From JAAYDI01 sp052034005 (GTDB lineage: Bacteria > Planctomycetota > Planctomycetia > Pirellulales > Pirellulaceae): DNA of 64,000 nt. Both the position numbers and the translations under genes were made by a program. Every line of letters starts with the position of its first letter. Position 1 is the stretch's first letter. Shown here one piece after another: positions 54,202-63,568 of this stretch. The stretch covers positions 1 through 64,000 of the forward strand of contig JBPOJB010000022.1 in assembly GCA_052034005.1 (NCBI GenBank), read 5' to 3'. The notes under the pieces are model-generated. The model did no database searches, had not been told where the DNA came from, and was given only the letters and a program-made list of their open reading frames with translations.

Positions 54202-55812
54202 ATGCGCCTTGTGTGTTTTCCCGATTCGACGGAGCGAGGACCGCGCGGGGCGGTGCCGGCTCTGCGCCGCCTGTTCAGCGCAATTCGAGCTTCGCGAGGT
54301 CGGATCTGGTCGCGAGGCCGTACCGTGCCGGTTGGAGTCCTGTGGCTCCTAGCGGCAACCGGCCTGATCATGGAAACGGCGGCCGCGAGCCACGATACCG
54401 GCCCGGGTGCGCAGTACGCCCAGAGCCCTTTCGTCTTCCCGATCTCGCCGCTGCGGGCCGATCCGACTCATGCGGCCATGTTGTTGCTGGGCGACTTGGA
54501 TCAGGACGGCGAGACGGACTATATCGTCATGAGCAGCGGCGGCATGGCGGCTTATGATCATTGGGGGCGACCGTTGTGGCGCAACGCCACTCCGCCGCGC
54601 TATTTCGCGGGCCCGCACGCCGACTGGGTCCGTGACGATCCCAACGCGCTCCGGCCCATGGCGTCGGATTTGCACGGCGCGGTGGCCGATGTGGACGGTG
54701 ACGGTCGCAATGAATTCGTCTTCCTCGACGCCGCCGGTTATGAGGTCGTGGCCCTGGAAGGTGCCTCGGGCCGCGAGAAACGCCGCGTCGATCTCCGCAC
54801 GATCTTCGAGGACCTCCGGCCCTGCACGCATGTGGTGCCCTCGCGGCTGTTCCGCCAGACCGAGGATTCCGGCATGGTTGTGGTCAGCCACCCGGCGCAT
54901 GTGCCCTTCCAAGGCAAGGATAACGTGCTGGTCTTCGACTGGCAGGCGCCGCAGAACGGCAGCGCCTGGCGGCACGATGAGGTCTTCGGCATCTGCTACG
55001 CACCCGCCCGGGCGATCGACCTGGACGGAGACGGTTGGGACGAAGTGATCGTCGGGTTGGACGTGTTCGACCGGCAGGGTCGCCGGCTCTGGCAGGTCGA
55101 GGGCCGGTCCGATCAGTACACCACTCTCCAAATCGGCAGCCTGCTGCCCGGCCCGAGCCTGGAAGTCGTGATCGGCGAATACGGGCATGCCGGGACCGAT
55201 CGGGGTCTTTACATCAATGGGTTTGGAGCGGTCGCGGCGGCCCCGGCCGCCCTGTATTTGGAGCTTTCGCAGAACACGCACAGCGTCACGTTGGGACGGT
55301 TCCTTGCCGACAGCCAACTCGAGCAGATTCTGATTCGCAACAACACGCACCGCGGAACCGAAGACGTGCGGCGTCACCGGATCCTGGACCCGCTCCAGCC
55401 CGAGAATGTGCGCGAACTGGCCGTTCCCTTGCTGGACACCCCTTGGACAGACGATCACGAAGGCGGGCGTGCCAAGGGCGAGTATCCGCGTGCGATCGAC
55501 TGGGACGGCGATGCCGAGGCTGAGATCCTGGCCGTCGAGCGGCACACGCCGCGCCCGCGCGCGTCGGTGCACAAATGGCGCACCGGCGAGCGACTGCTCT
55601 TGACCCGCCACACAGGCATGATGGAGGCGGGGGTGCGAGTATGCGACGTCTCGGGGGACGGGCGCGAAGAGGTCCTGGTGTGGAACGAGACGGAGGTGGC
55701 GGTCTATTTCGATCCGTCGCGCGGTTCGGATCGCAGTCTGCCGCCGCGGCGCTCCGACCGTTGCTATCAGCGGCTCAAGTCCGTGGGCAACGTGATCTAC
55801 AACGCGCCGTGA
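54202..55812 (+). CDS. Secreted FG-GAP/EF-type repeat protein
   Basis: A 536-residue exported protein built around calcium-loop motifs: DLDQDGETD (about 99), DVDGDGRNE (about 163), DLDGDGWDE (about 272), DWDGDAEAE (about 432) and DVSGDGREE (about 483). This spacing suits a beta-propeller like those of rhamnogalacturonan lyases and integrin-type FG-GAP proteins. The N-terminus has a basic stretch then a hydrophobic helix (VGVLWLLAATGLI). ATG 54202 has GGAG eight bases upstream. GTG 54325, just before the helix, is an alternative. The catalytic role is uncertain. Confidence 0.72.
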   Translation: MRLVCFPDSTERGPRGAVPALRRLFSAIRASRGRIWSRGRTVPVGVLWLLAATGLIMETAAASHDTGPGAQYAQSPFVFPISPLRADPTHAAMLLLGDLDQDGETDYIVMSSGGMAAYDHWGRPLWRNATPPRYFAGPHADWVRDDPNALRPMASDLHGAVADVDGDGRNEFVFLDAAGYEVVALEGASGREKRRVDLRTIFEDLRPCTHVVPSRLFRQTEDSGMVVVSHPAHVPFQGKDNVLVFDWQAPQNGSAWRHDEVFGICYAPARAIDLDGDGWDEVIVGLDVFDRQGRRLWQVEGRSDQYTTLQIGSLLPGPSLEVVIGEYGHAGTDRGLYINGFGAVAAAPAALYLELSQNTHSVTLGRFLADSQLEQILIRNNTHRGTEDVRRHRILDPLQPENVRELAVPLLDTPWTDDHEGGRAKGEYPRAIDWDGDAEAEILAVERHTPRPRASVHKWRTGERLLLTRHTGMMEAGVRVCDVSGDGREEVLVWNETEVAVYFDPSRGSDRSLPPRRSDRCYQRLKSVGNVIYNAP

Positions 55813-56037
55813 CGCCCCGGTTTGGCGGGTGGGCGCGGCGCAACCTGCCACGGATCCGACGGTCGGCGCGTCCTGCCCGGCGGTCGGCGCCGGCGGCTCG
55901 CCACATTCCGGTGCGGACGGGGTGTGCCGCAGCACGCGTCCCCGTGATATCCTCCCTGGCCGCAACTCGGTATCATGACAGGCGGTTCCGTACAGCGCGG
56001 CGCGCCACCCGCAAGAGTCCTCACAAGGTCCGGCATC

Positions 56038-59000
56038 ATGCTGCAATCCCGCTGCCTTATCCGTTCCGTGTTGCTGGTCTCGATCTGCTCCGGCGTCGCA
56101 GTCGGCGCGGATCGCCCCAACATCCTGTGGCTCACCAGCGAGGACCACAACCCGCAGATGGGCTGTTACGGCGACACGCTTGCCCGCACGCCCCACGTGG
56201 ATGCGCTGGCGGCCCGAGGGATGCGTTTCCAACGCGTGTGGTCGTGCGTGCCGGTCTGTGCGCCGGCCCGCACCGCGATCATTTCGGGCCTCTACCCGGA
56301 GACCTGCGGCGCGCTGCACATGCGGTCGATGGTGCCGCTGCCCAGCGAGATCAGGCTCTATCCGCAGTACCTCCGCGAAGCCGGGTACTACTGCACGAAC
56401 AACAGCAAGGAAGACTACAACTGCAGCCAGCCGCCGCATCTGTGGGACGAGTCGTCTGACCAGGCCCATTGGCGCAATCGCGCGCCGGGCCAACCGTTCT
56501 TCGCCGTGTTCAATTCGGTCCAGAGTCACGAGAGCCGGGTTCGCACGCGGCCGCACCGCCAGGTCACCGATCCCGCGGCAGTGCGTGTGCCCGCCTACCA
56601 TCCCGACACGCCGGAGGTGCGCCGGGATTGGGCCCAGTACTATGACTGCGTCAGCGCAGCGGACGCGGAAGCGGGCGCGCGGCTGCAGGAGCTCGAAGAG
56701 GCCGGCCTGGCCGCCGACACGGTCGTGTTCTATTACGCGGACAATGGCGCCGGGATGCCGCGCAGCAAGCGTTTCACCGGCAACTCGGGTCTGCATGTGC
56801 CGCTGGTCGTCTACTTCCCCGAGAAGTGGCGTCATCTGGCGCCGAAGGACTATCGGCCGGGCGGCCAATCGACGCGCCTGGTCAGCTTCGTGGACCTGGC
56901 CCCCACGCTGCTGAGCCTGGTCGGCATCCAACCTCCGGCGTGGATGCAAGGGCATGCCCTGGCGGGCTCGTACCAGGCCGAGCCGCCCGGGCTGTTGTTC
57001 GGTGCGCGAGGGCGCATGGATGAACGCTACGACATGGTGCGCAGTGTGACGGACGGCCGCTACGTCTACGTGCGGAACTACTTCCCGCACGTCTCCCAGG
57101 CGCAGCACAACGCCTACCAGTTCGAAACGCCCACGACGCGCGTCTGGTACGACCGGTACCAGCGCGGTCTGACCGACGACGCGCAATCGGTTTTCTGGCG
57201 AGTCCCGAAAGCGCCCGAGGAACTGTACGACCTGGAGACCGATCCGGACGAAGTGCGGAACCTGGCCGGTTCGTCGGCACATCGCGAGATCCTGGAACGT
57301 TTGCGGCGGGCGCAACGCGAACACGCCGCCGCGATCCGCGACGTGTGTTTCCTGCCGGAAGGCGAGATCCATGAGCGTTGCCAGGGGAGCACGCCGTACG
57401 AATTGGCACGCGACGACGCGAAGTACCCGTTCGCCCGCATCTTCGCCGCCGCGGAACTGGCATCCTCGCTCGACCCCGCCGCGCTGCCGGAACTGCAGCA
57501 GTTGCTGAAGGACCCGGACAGCGCCGTCCGCTACTGGGCGGTGCTCGGCCACCTGATGCGCGGACCGGCGGCCGTGGCGAGCAGTGCGGCGGCCTTGCGC
57601 GCGGCGCTGAACGACCCGTCACCCTATGTCCGGATTGCCGCTGCGCAGGCTGTGGCGCAGTACGGCGCCGACGCCGACCTCACCCCGGCCCTGTCCGTCC
57701 TGCGCGGACTTGCGCCGCCCGAGACGAACGGCATCCTGGTCGCCACCGCCGCGCTGGATGCGATCGACGCGCTGGGGCTCAAGGCCGTGTCGCTGCACAA
57801 CCTGGTCCGCACGATGGAGCCGGGCGGTCCCTCGCCTCACGCGCGATACAACGCCCACTTGCCGAGCCTGATCAAGAGCATTCTGGCCGCGTCGGCTCAG
57901 CGGCCCAACCTGATCTGGATCATGGCCGACGATCTGGGCTACGGCGAACTGGGCTGCTACGGGCAGGCGGTGGCCCGCACTCCGCAGTTGGACCGCATGG
58001 CCGCTGAAGGGCTGCGTTTCACACACTTCTATGCCGGCGCCACAGTCTGCGCGCCGTCGCGCAGCGTCTTGATGACCGGGCAGCATCATGGCCACACGCG
58101 GGTGCGCGGCAACGCGGGGCCCGCCAACCCGGCCGCCCAGGCGCTGCGCCCGGAGGACGTGACGATCGCCAAGGTGCTCCAGGACGCCGGCTACGCGACC
58201 GCGCTGATCGGCAAGTGGGGACTGGGCGACGTGGGGGCCGCTGCGACAGGGCTGCCCGGCCGACACGGGTTCGACGATTTCTTCGGGTACCTGAACCAGG
58301 TTCGAGCGCACAATCACTTCCCCGAGTTCCTGTGGCGCAATGAGCGGCAAGTCGCGCTGCCCAACACGTTCGTGCCGGTCGGCGAGGGGGGCAGCGGCTA
58401 TTCGGAAGACGGGCTCTTGTATGCGGACGACTTGTTCGCCGATGAAGCCCTGAAGTTCGTCGCCAACCATCAAGACCGCCCGTTCTTCCTGTACTGGAGC
58501 ATGGTGATCCCGCACGCGAACAACGAACGGAATCGGGTGCTCAAGGACGGGGCGGAAGTGCCCGATTACGGGCCGTATGCCGGCATGCATTGGCCGCCCC
58601 AGGACAAGGGCCATGCGGCCATGATCACTCGGATGGACAGCTATGTGGGCCGCCTGCTGGAACAGCTGCGCTTGCTCGGGCTGGCCGAGAAGACGCTTGT
58701 CATCTTCACGAGCGACAACGGGCCGCACAGGGAGAGCGGCCAGGACTTGACCCGGTTCCAGCCGTCGGGCCCGTTGACCGGCATCAAGCGCAGCCTGACC
58801 GACGGAGGCATCCGCATCCCGCTGATCGCCTGGTGGCCGAGCCGCGTGGCGCCGGGCACCGAGTCTGAGCATGTGGGGTACTTCGGCGACTGGTTCGCGA
58901 CGGCCGCCGAGTTGGCCTCCGCGACGCTGCCCGAGGGGCTCGACTCGATCAGTTTCGTGCCGACACTGCGCGGGCAGGTCGAGGCGCAACGGCGGCACGA

Positions 59001-59247
59001 GTTCCTGTACTGGGAATTCCACGAGGGCGGGTTCTCACAGGCCGCGCTCTACCAGGGCCGCTGGAAAGGGATCCGCCGCGGCGGGCCGGATCAGCCGGTG
59101 GCGCTCTACGACTTGCAGACCGACATCGCCGAACAGACGGATCTGGCCGGACAACACCCAGAGGTGGCCCAGATCATTGCGGACTATCTGGGCACCGCGC
59201 GGAGCGAATCGCCCGATTGGGTACCGGTCTGGAAAGCGCAGCCGTAG
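56038..59247 (+). CDS. Double sulfatase fusion with HEAT-repeat linker
   Basis: A 1069-residue exported protein with a signal peptide (about 1-24) and two complete sulfatase domains. Domain 1 (about 25-470) has RPNILWLTSEDHNP and CAPAR (Cys74). Domain 2 (about 622-1069) has RPNLIWIMADDLGYGELG and CAPSR (Cys671). Both cysteines fit the C-x-P-x-R rule for conversion to formylglycine, so both are predicted active. Between them lies a helical HEAT-like stretch (about 480-610: DPDSAVRYWAVLGHLM, DPSPYVRIAAAQAVAQYG). It should remove sulfate from glycans at two positions. AAGG before ATG 56038 supports the start. No maturase gene is in the window. Confidence 0.88.
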   Translation: MLQSRCLIRSVLLVSICSGVAVGADRPNILWLTSEDHNPQMGCYGDTLARTPHVDALAARGMRFQRVWSCVPVCAPARTAIISGLYPETCGALHMRSMVPLPSEIRLYPQYLREAGYYCTNNSKEDYNCSQPPHLWDESSDQAHWRNRAPGQPFFAVFNSVQSHESRVRTRPHRQVTDPAAVRVPAYHPDTPEVRRDWAQYYDCVSAADAEAGARLQELEEAGLAADTVVFYYADNGAGMPRSKRFTGNSGLHVPLVVYFPEKWRHLAPKDYRPGGQSTRLVSFVDLAPTLLSLVGIQPPAWMQGHALAGSYQAEPPGLLFGARGRMDERYDMVRSVTDGRYVYVRNYFPHVSQAQHNAYQFETPTTRVWYDRYQRGLTDDAQSVFWRVPKAPEELYDLETDPDEVRNLAGSSAHREILERLRRAQREHAAAIRDVCFLPEGEIHERCQGSTPYELARDDAKYPFARIFAAAELASSLDPAALPELQQLLKDPDSAVRYWAVLGHLMRGPAAVASSAAALRAALNDPSPYVRIAAAQAVAQYGADADLTPALSVLRGLAPPETNGILVATAALDAIDALGLKAVSLHNLVRTMEPGGPSPHARYNAHLPSLIKSILAASAQRPNLIWIMADDLGYGELGCYGQAVARTPQLDRMAAEGLRFTHFYAGATVCAPSRSVLMTGQHHGHTRVRGNAGPANPAAQALRPEDVTIAKVLQDAGYATALIGKWGLGDVGAAATGLPGRHGFDDFFGYLNQVRAHNHFPEFLWRNERQVALPNTFVPVGEGGSGYSEDGLLYADDLFADEALKFVANHQDRPFFLYWSMVIPHANNERNRVLKDGAEVPDYGPYAGMHWPPQDKGHAAMITRMDSYVGRLLEQLRLLGLAEKTLVIFTSDNGPHRESGQDLTRFQPSGPLTGIKRSLTDGGIRIPLIAWWPSRVAPGTESEHVGYFGDWFATAAELASATLPEGLDSISFVPTLRGQVEAQRRHEFLYWEFHEGGFSQAALYQGRWKGIRRGGPDQPVALYDLQTDIAEQTDLAGQHPEVAQIIADYLGTARSESPDWVPVWKAQP

Positions 59248-59312
59248 CCCCGGGCCGCGCGCCGCGCGGATGGATCGTGCCCGCGACGCGACCCGGTTGT
59301 GCCACGCTTCGA

Positions 59313-60959
59313 CTATCGCACTCGGGAGCGCACCCGCTCCTTGATGCGCTGGATGTGGCCGCGGCCGAGCCCTTTCACCTCGCAGCCCAGTTCGAAGTAT
59401 TTCCGGATCACGTCATCCGACAGGATTCCGAAGCAGTCGATGACCGCCAGCGGGCCGCCTGCCCAGTCGACGATCTGGGCCGGGTCCAGCTGCAGATAGG
59501 GTTCGTGCGGGACCGCGAAGATCACCGCCTCGACGCCCTGCAGCGCCTGCGACAGGTCCGGCTGCATGCGCAGGTTCTGCAGCCCGTCCTGGTTCCGGAA
59601 GAAGCGGGACCAGGAATGGCCGGGCGCCGGATAGGTGTCCTGGCTTTCCAGCTCGTACCAGTGGGAGACGTACGGATCGTGGACCCGCATTTCCGCGCCC
59701 AACTCCGTGAGCTTCCGGACAATGATCTCCGAGCCGCTGTAGCGCGTGTCCCCGACATCCTGCCGGTAACTGGCGCCGCAGAGCAACACATCGGCGCCGG
59801 CCACGTGGCGCCCCATGTTGCGCAGGGCGTCGCGGGTGAGCTGTGCGACGTGCAGCGCGCGCGTATCGTTGATATCCACGGCGATCGGGCTGATCTTGAA
59901 CACCTGGTCGCCGTCTTCGAAGCCCAGGATGTGCTTGTAGGCCCAGTATCCCAACCCGGCGTCCTTGGGCAGGCAGTAGCCGCCAATCCCAGGGCCCGGG
60001 AAAATGATGTTGCTGTGCGTCGGGCGGACCTTGATGGCCTTGATCACCTTGTGCAGATCGACGCCGTTGCGCTCGGCGAACACGCTCCACTCGTTCAAAA
60101 ACGCCAGGATCGTCGCGCGGTACGAGTTCTCGACGATCTTCGTCGTCTCCGACTCGATCGGCCGATCCATGACCGTCAACGGGTACTGCTGCGTGTTGAG
60201 CACTTCGCGCAGGAATTTCTCGACACGGCGGCGAGCCTCCCCGTTGCAACCGGAACAGACGCGCCAGAAGTCGCGGATCGACGAGACGTACTCGCGGCCC
60301 GGCATGACCCGCTCGAAACTGTGCGCCAGCAACGGCTCCGTGGTAATGCCCCGCGCGGCAAAGGCCTTCTTCATGATCGGCCAGGCCACGAACTCCGTCG
60401 TGCCGGGCGCCACTGTGGTCTCGATCAGCGTCAGGCACTCCGGCCGGACCTTCTCGCCAATCGTACGCATCGTGGCCTCCAACGCGCTCATCTCCGCGTC
60501 GCCGGTCCGCATGTTGCCCAGCTCGTGCTTCGTGTAGTCGCACTGCACGTCCACCACCACGCAGTCGGCCAACGCGAGACAATCGCTGTTGAACGTCGCC
60601 GTGAGCGTCTTCTTGTCCTTCACACAGCGGGCGATCATCGGATCGACCTCCGGATCCTCCGCCTTCACCGGCGACACGCCGCGATTCAACAGGGGGATCT
60701 TCCAGTAGCTCCGCGAACTGGGGCGCTGGCAGCCAATCACGAACTTGCTGGGCCGGCCCGTCTTCTCGTCCACCGTGTCGGCGATGATCGCCGCCATCAC
60801 CGCGCCCACGAAGCCGACCCCCATGACGACGACGATCTCCTGGCCCTCCGCACGCGCCTGGGCCGCGAGCTGCTCGAGCCGCTCCAACTCCCGGACATAG
60901 TCGGCTGCTTCTGGAAGTGGGAACTGCTCACCTGAGGGGGCTAACGAGTACTGGGTCAC
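59313..60959 (-). CDS. Nucleotide-sugar dehydrogenase (UDP-glucose/GDP-mannose DH family)
   Basis: A 548-residue NAD-dependent enzyme that oxidises a sugar nucleotide to its uronic acid for polysaccharide synthesis. The Rossmann motif GVGFVG lies at about 47-52, the substrate helix block in the middle, and the catalytic cysteine in GGYCLPKD (about residue 329). The C-terminal domain follows (GASYRQDVGDTRYSGS). It is longer than typical UDP-glucose dehydrogenase (about 440), with a 40-residue N-terminal extension and a longer C-domain. The start is GTG 60959 with AGGAG seven to eight bases upstream. It may feed the exopolysaccharide acetylated by 45873-48680. Confidence 0.88.
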   Translation of the reverse strand: MTQYSLAPSGEQFPLPEAADYVRELERLEQLAAQARAEGQEIVVVMGVGFVGAVMAAIIADTVDEKTGRPSKFVIGCQRPSSRSYWKIPLLNRGVSPVKAEDPEVDPMIARCVKDKKTLTATFNSDCLALADCVVVDVQCDYTKHELGNMRTGDAEMSALEATMRTIGEKVRPECLTLIETTVAPGTTEFVAWPIMKKAFAARGITTEPLLAHSFERVMPGREYVSSIRDFWRVCSGCNGEARRRVEKFLREVLNTQQYPLTVMDRPIESETTKIVENSYRATILAFLNEWSVFAERNGVDLHKVIKAIKVRPTHSNIIFPGPGIGGYCLPKDAGLGYWAYKHILGFEDGDQVFKISPIAVDINDTRALHVAQLTRDALRNMGRHVAGADVLLCGASYRQDVGDTRYSGSEIIVRKLTELGAEMRVHDPYVSHWYELESQDTYPAPGHSWSRFFRNQDGLQNLRMQPDLSQALQGVEAVIFAVPHEPYLQLDPAQIVDWAGGPLAVIDCFGILSDDVIRKYFELGCEVKGLGRGHIQRIKERVRSRVR

Positions 60960-61324
60960 GTTGTCGTCTCCTGGAAACACGGTCCGCACGGTTGGCCCCC
61001 ACGGGGCCCACTCAACTACAGAACTGTAGCACGCACGCCACGCGGCCCGCCGCTCGCCCAAACGCGCTGAAGCTCAATCGCGGCCGCCCATAGCGATTAG
61101 ACGAATCGCAACACACGGCCCTCGACTGCACGCATGCTCGCGTACGGCTGGGATAACCGGCATGGGGGGGCGACCGCCCGCGCCCTCCCGCCGGATGATT
61201 TGTGGATTCGAATGGAGTACAGTTGCGCAGGTCCGGCGAGGATGTGGTATTCTGAGGACCGCCAAAAGAGCACTTCGCAGCTGGACGCGGATGGCGCGGA
61301 GTCTGATCCAAGCGGAGGTCGCAC

Positions 61325-61849
61325 GTGAAGCCACCGTACCCCCAGGAGCTGGACGAGGCCCTCAAGAGCGGCTGCCACGGGAAGGTGGCGCCGCACGAGT
61401 ACGCTCAGATTCTCGCCGACCCCGCGCTGACGGCGAGTTTCCTGCAGGCGCGTTTGGACAGCAAACGTACGTGGTACGAAGCGCACCGAGACGAATGTGT
61501 GCCCGCGCCGGGGGAAGCGTGGCAGGACCTGGTGCTGCGGGTGGTGTACCAGAGCAACCTCGGGATCGACGTGTCGGGCGACGGGGTCGTGATGTCGCGC
61601 GAGCCCCAGTTGCTGGTCGTCGACTGGCAATCCTGGTGCCCCGTGTTGATGTACTGCGCCCACAAGGGCCAGGAGACGATCCCTGTTTGCAGCGTGTTGT
61701 ATCACATCCAGTTCCAATACCTTCTGTCGTTGGTGCTTCCGGGGGCGTTCTTCACGCGCGACTACTCCCGCATCCGACCAGGTCATACCTGCTGCCGGGA
61801 GATCATTTTCTACAGCCCAGGATGCCCCACCGGCGGGTCCACCCTGTGA
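61325..61849 (+). CDS. Cys-rich hypothetical protein upstream of the putative selenoprotein
   Basis: A 174-residue protein, no family recognised. It has nine or so cysteines, including WCPVLMYC, HTCC and PGCP, no signal peptide and an alpha/beta composition. A DUF-like ligand or metal role is possible. The start is GTG 61325 with GGAGG six bases ahead, which is convincing. The next gene starts 27 bases after its stop on the same strand, so the two are probably co-transcribed. The 365-base region upstream (60960-61324) is a divergent promoter region shared with the dehydrogenase. Confidence 0.7.
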   Translation: MKPPYPQELDEALKSGCHGKVAPHEYAQILADPALTASFLQARLDSKRTWYEAHRDECVPAPGEAWQDLVLRVVYQSNLGIDVSGDGVVMSREPQLLVVDWQSWCPVLMYCAHKGQETIPVCSVLYHIQFQYLLSLVLPGAFFTRDYSRIRPGHTCCREIIFYSPGCPTGGSTL

Positions 61850-61876
61850 AATCTGTTGGACAATAGGAGAACGCCA

Positions 61877-63538
61877 ATGCACGACGGGAGGAAGGTCCTG
61901 ATCGTTCTGCACGTGCTCATGCTGGCTCTGTGCACCTCGGCTGCGATGCGGGCCGAAGAGCCTGCGGTCTTTCCCCTGACCGAATCGTCGGCCCTCGACA
62001 GCATGGCCGACTCATCTGACGATGCGGTTCATCAGATGACCATCATGTATCGCGTCGCGGAGATGCAATACGCGGCATGCATGACGACGCCCCTGCCGGG
62101 CGTCGTCTACCCGAAGCTCACCTCGCCCGCGCCGCTCTACGGTCGCCTGCCGCTGACGACACACGGCGAAGAAGAGGAAGAGATCGATTTCGTGATCGAC
62201 GAATCGCAACCCGCTGCCGAGCCGGCGGAGCAGGAAAAGCCATCGTTCTTCGGCCGGTTGGGTGCGTGGTTGTCCGGCTCGAAAGCGCCGCCGCGGCGAC
62301 CCACGAAATACGACCTGCTGTACGTTGACCTCAACCGCGACCGGGACCTGACGAACGACCCGCCGTTGCGGCCGATACGGCAGCGGCCGAAGGCGTTCGC
62401 CGCATTCGACTCGGCGTCGCTGGTCGTGTTCGACCACCTGGACATCAAGCCCGTCGGCGAAGCGGCCCAGGCTGCGAAGCCCGTGCGCATGCTGCCCTGG
62501 CTCAATGGGGTCGATGAGGACGACGAAGCCCCCTACCTTGTCGTCATGACCACCGGCATTCGCAAAGGCCGCATCCGGATCGGCCAGGCGTGGTACGAAG
62601 CTGTCGTGGGCACGTCGATCGGCGACCATGCCAATCTGCTCGTGCGCCGCGAGCCCTCGCCGGACGCGAATCCGCCGGGCAAGCACTCCTGGCGGACGCT
62701 GGGGCTGGGCCTGCAGCAGGTGGAGGGAGGGTTTTATGAGCTATCCACGAACCCGGCCGGCGACCAGCTCACGGTAGCGCGGTATACCGGCCCGATGGGT
62801 GAGTTGCGTCTCGAGGCCGGGGATCGCAAGGTGGACGAGTTCGCCGCGGCCGGCGTGCTGCAGACCGCTACCGGGTCGGCCGTCTGGCTGGGTGAGCCGG
62901 GCGATTACGGCTCGGAACAGTACGTGCGCACGGTGCAGCTGCCGGTCGGCGACTACCAGATCGGGTACTTGACGGTCGCCTGCGGCAAGTTGCTGGTGCG
63001 TCTCTCGGCCGATTACCGGTCGCGTGAGCAGGTCGCAGAGTCCACGGCGCCGCCATCGGCGTTCCCGATCGCGATCCGGGCTGACCAGGCCTATGTGCTG
63101 AACTTGTCCAATGAGCCGACGATGAAGTTTGTCAGCCCCGTTGCCAACCCCGTTCAGGCCTTCCGCCGAGGCACGAAGATTGATTTCAGCGCGTTGCTGG
63201 TGGATCCGGCGATCAACTCCATCGTGGGCGGGTTGGACGACGCAACGCGGAAGATTAGCGAGCGCAAGTACATGGACTTGAACGGCCAGGAGCGGACCTT
63301 CTCAGTGTATACCTCGCTTGCGCCGCAGGTATCGATCACCAACGCCGCCGGCCAGAAAGTGGCCGGTGGCCCGATGCCCTTTGGGTGAGGCGGCACCTGT
63401 GGGTACTCGTGGCGAGTACCAAACGACCTGAAGTTGGCCGGCAAGCGCGAGACGTTCACGGCCACGGTGACCTTCGACACGCGTGAACTCTACGGGACTG
63501 TCACCGGAACGTGTCAGTTCGACATCACGGCCGAGTGA
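61877..63538 (+). CDS. Predicted secreted selenoprotein of unknown function (UGA = Sec504)
   Basis: Start ATG 61877 has AGGAG seven bases upstream and a signal peptide (about 1-25, ending MRAEE). The frame is open to a UGA at 63386-63388 (codon 504) and then continues in the same frame for 49 codons to UGA 63536-63538, giving 553 residues. The continuation is protein-like: GGTCGYSWRVPNDL, then beta strands KRETFTATVTF and TCQFDITAE, with mostly G/C third positions. Read as Sec, the site is Sec-Gly-Gly-Thr-Cys, a possible redox pair. A perfect hairpin follows the UGA. Earlier parts include an acidic run near residue 98 and YVDLNRDRDLTNDPP (calcium-loop-like). If the UGA is a true stop, the protein is 503 residues, ending MPFG. 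No function is assigned. Confidence 0.75.
63402..63420 (+). promoter_or_regulatory. Candidate bacterial SECIS hairpin in the unknown selenoprotein gene
   Basis: GGTACTCG-TGG-CGAGTACC is a perfect 8-bp stem with a 3-base loop. The stem begins 13 bases, and the loop 21 bases, after the UGA at 63386-63388. The loop has G at its second position. All of this fits the bacterial SECIS pattern as I recall it. The hairpin lies within reading frame and has no following T-run, so a terminator is unlikely. Confidence 0.75.
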
Positions 63539-63568
63539 TCCGAGAGCGGCCGGGTCCGAATGCAATGG

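Noticed and set aside
52975..55812. A 945-residue protein starting inside the methylase region
   Set aside because: The first 409 codons are antisense to the methylase or intergenic. The FG-GAP protein begins at 54202 with its own ribosome-binding site.
54349..57552. A 1067-codon minus-strand frame across the FG-GAP and sulfatase genes
   Set aside because: Antisense shadow of two convincing plus-strand genes with signal peptides and motifs.
63386..63428. The hairpin after the UGA as a Rho-independent terminator
   Set aside because: No T-run follows the stem, and the protein-like frame continues beyond it.
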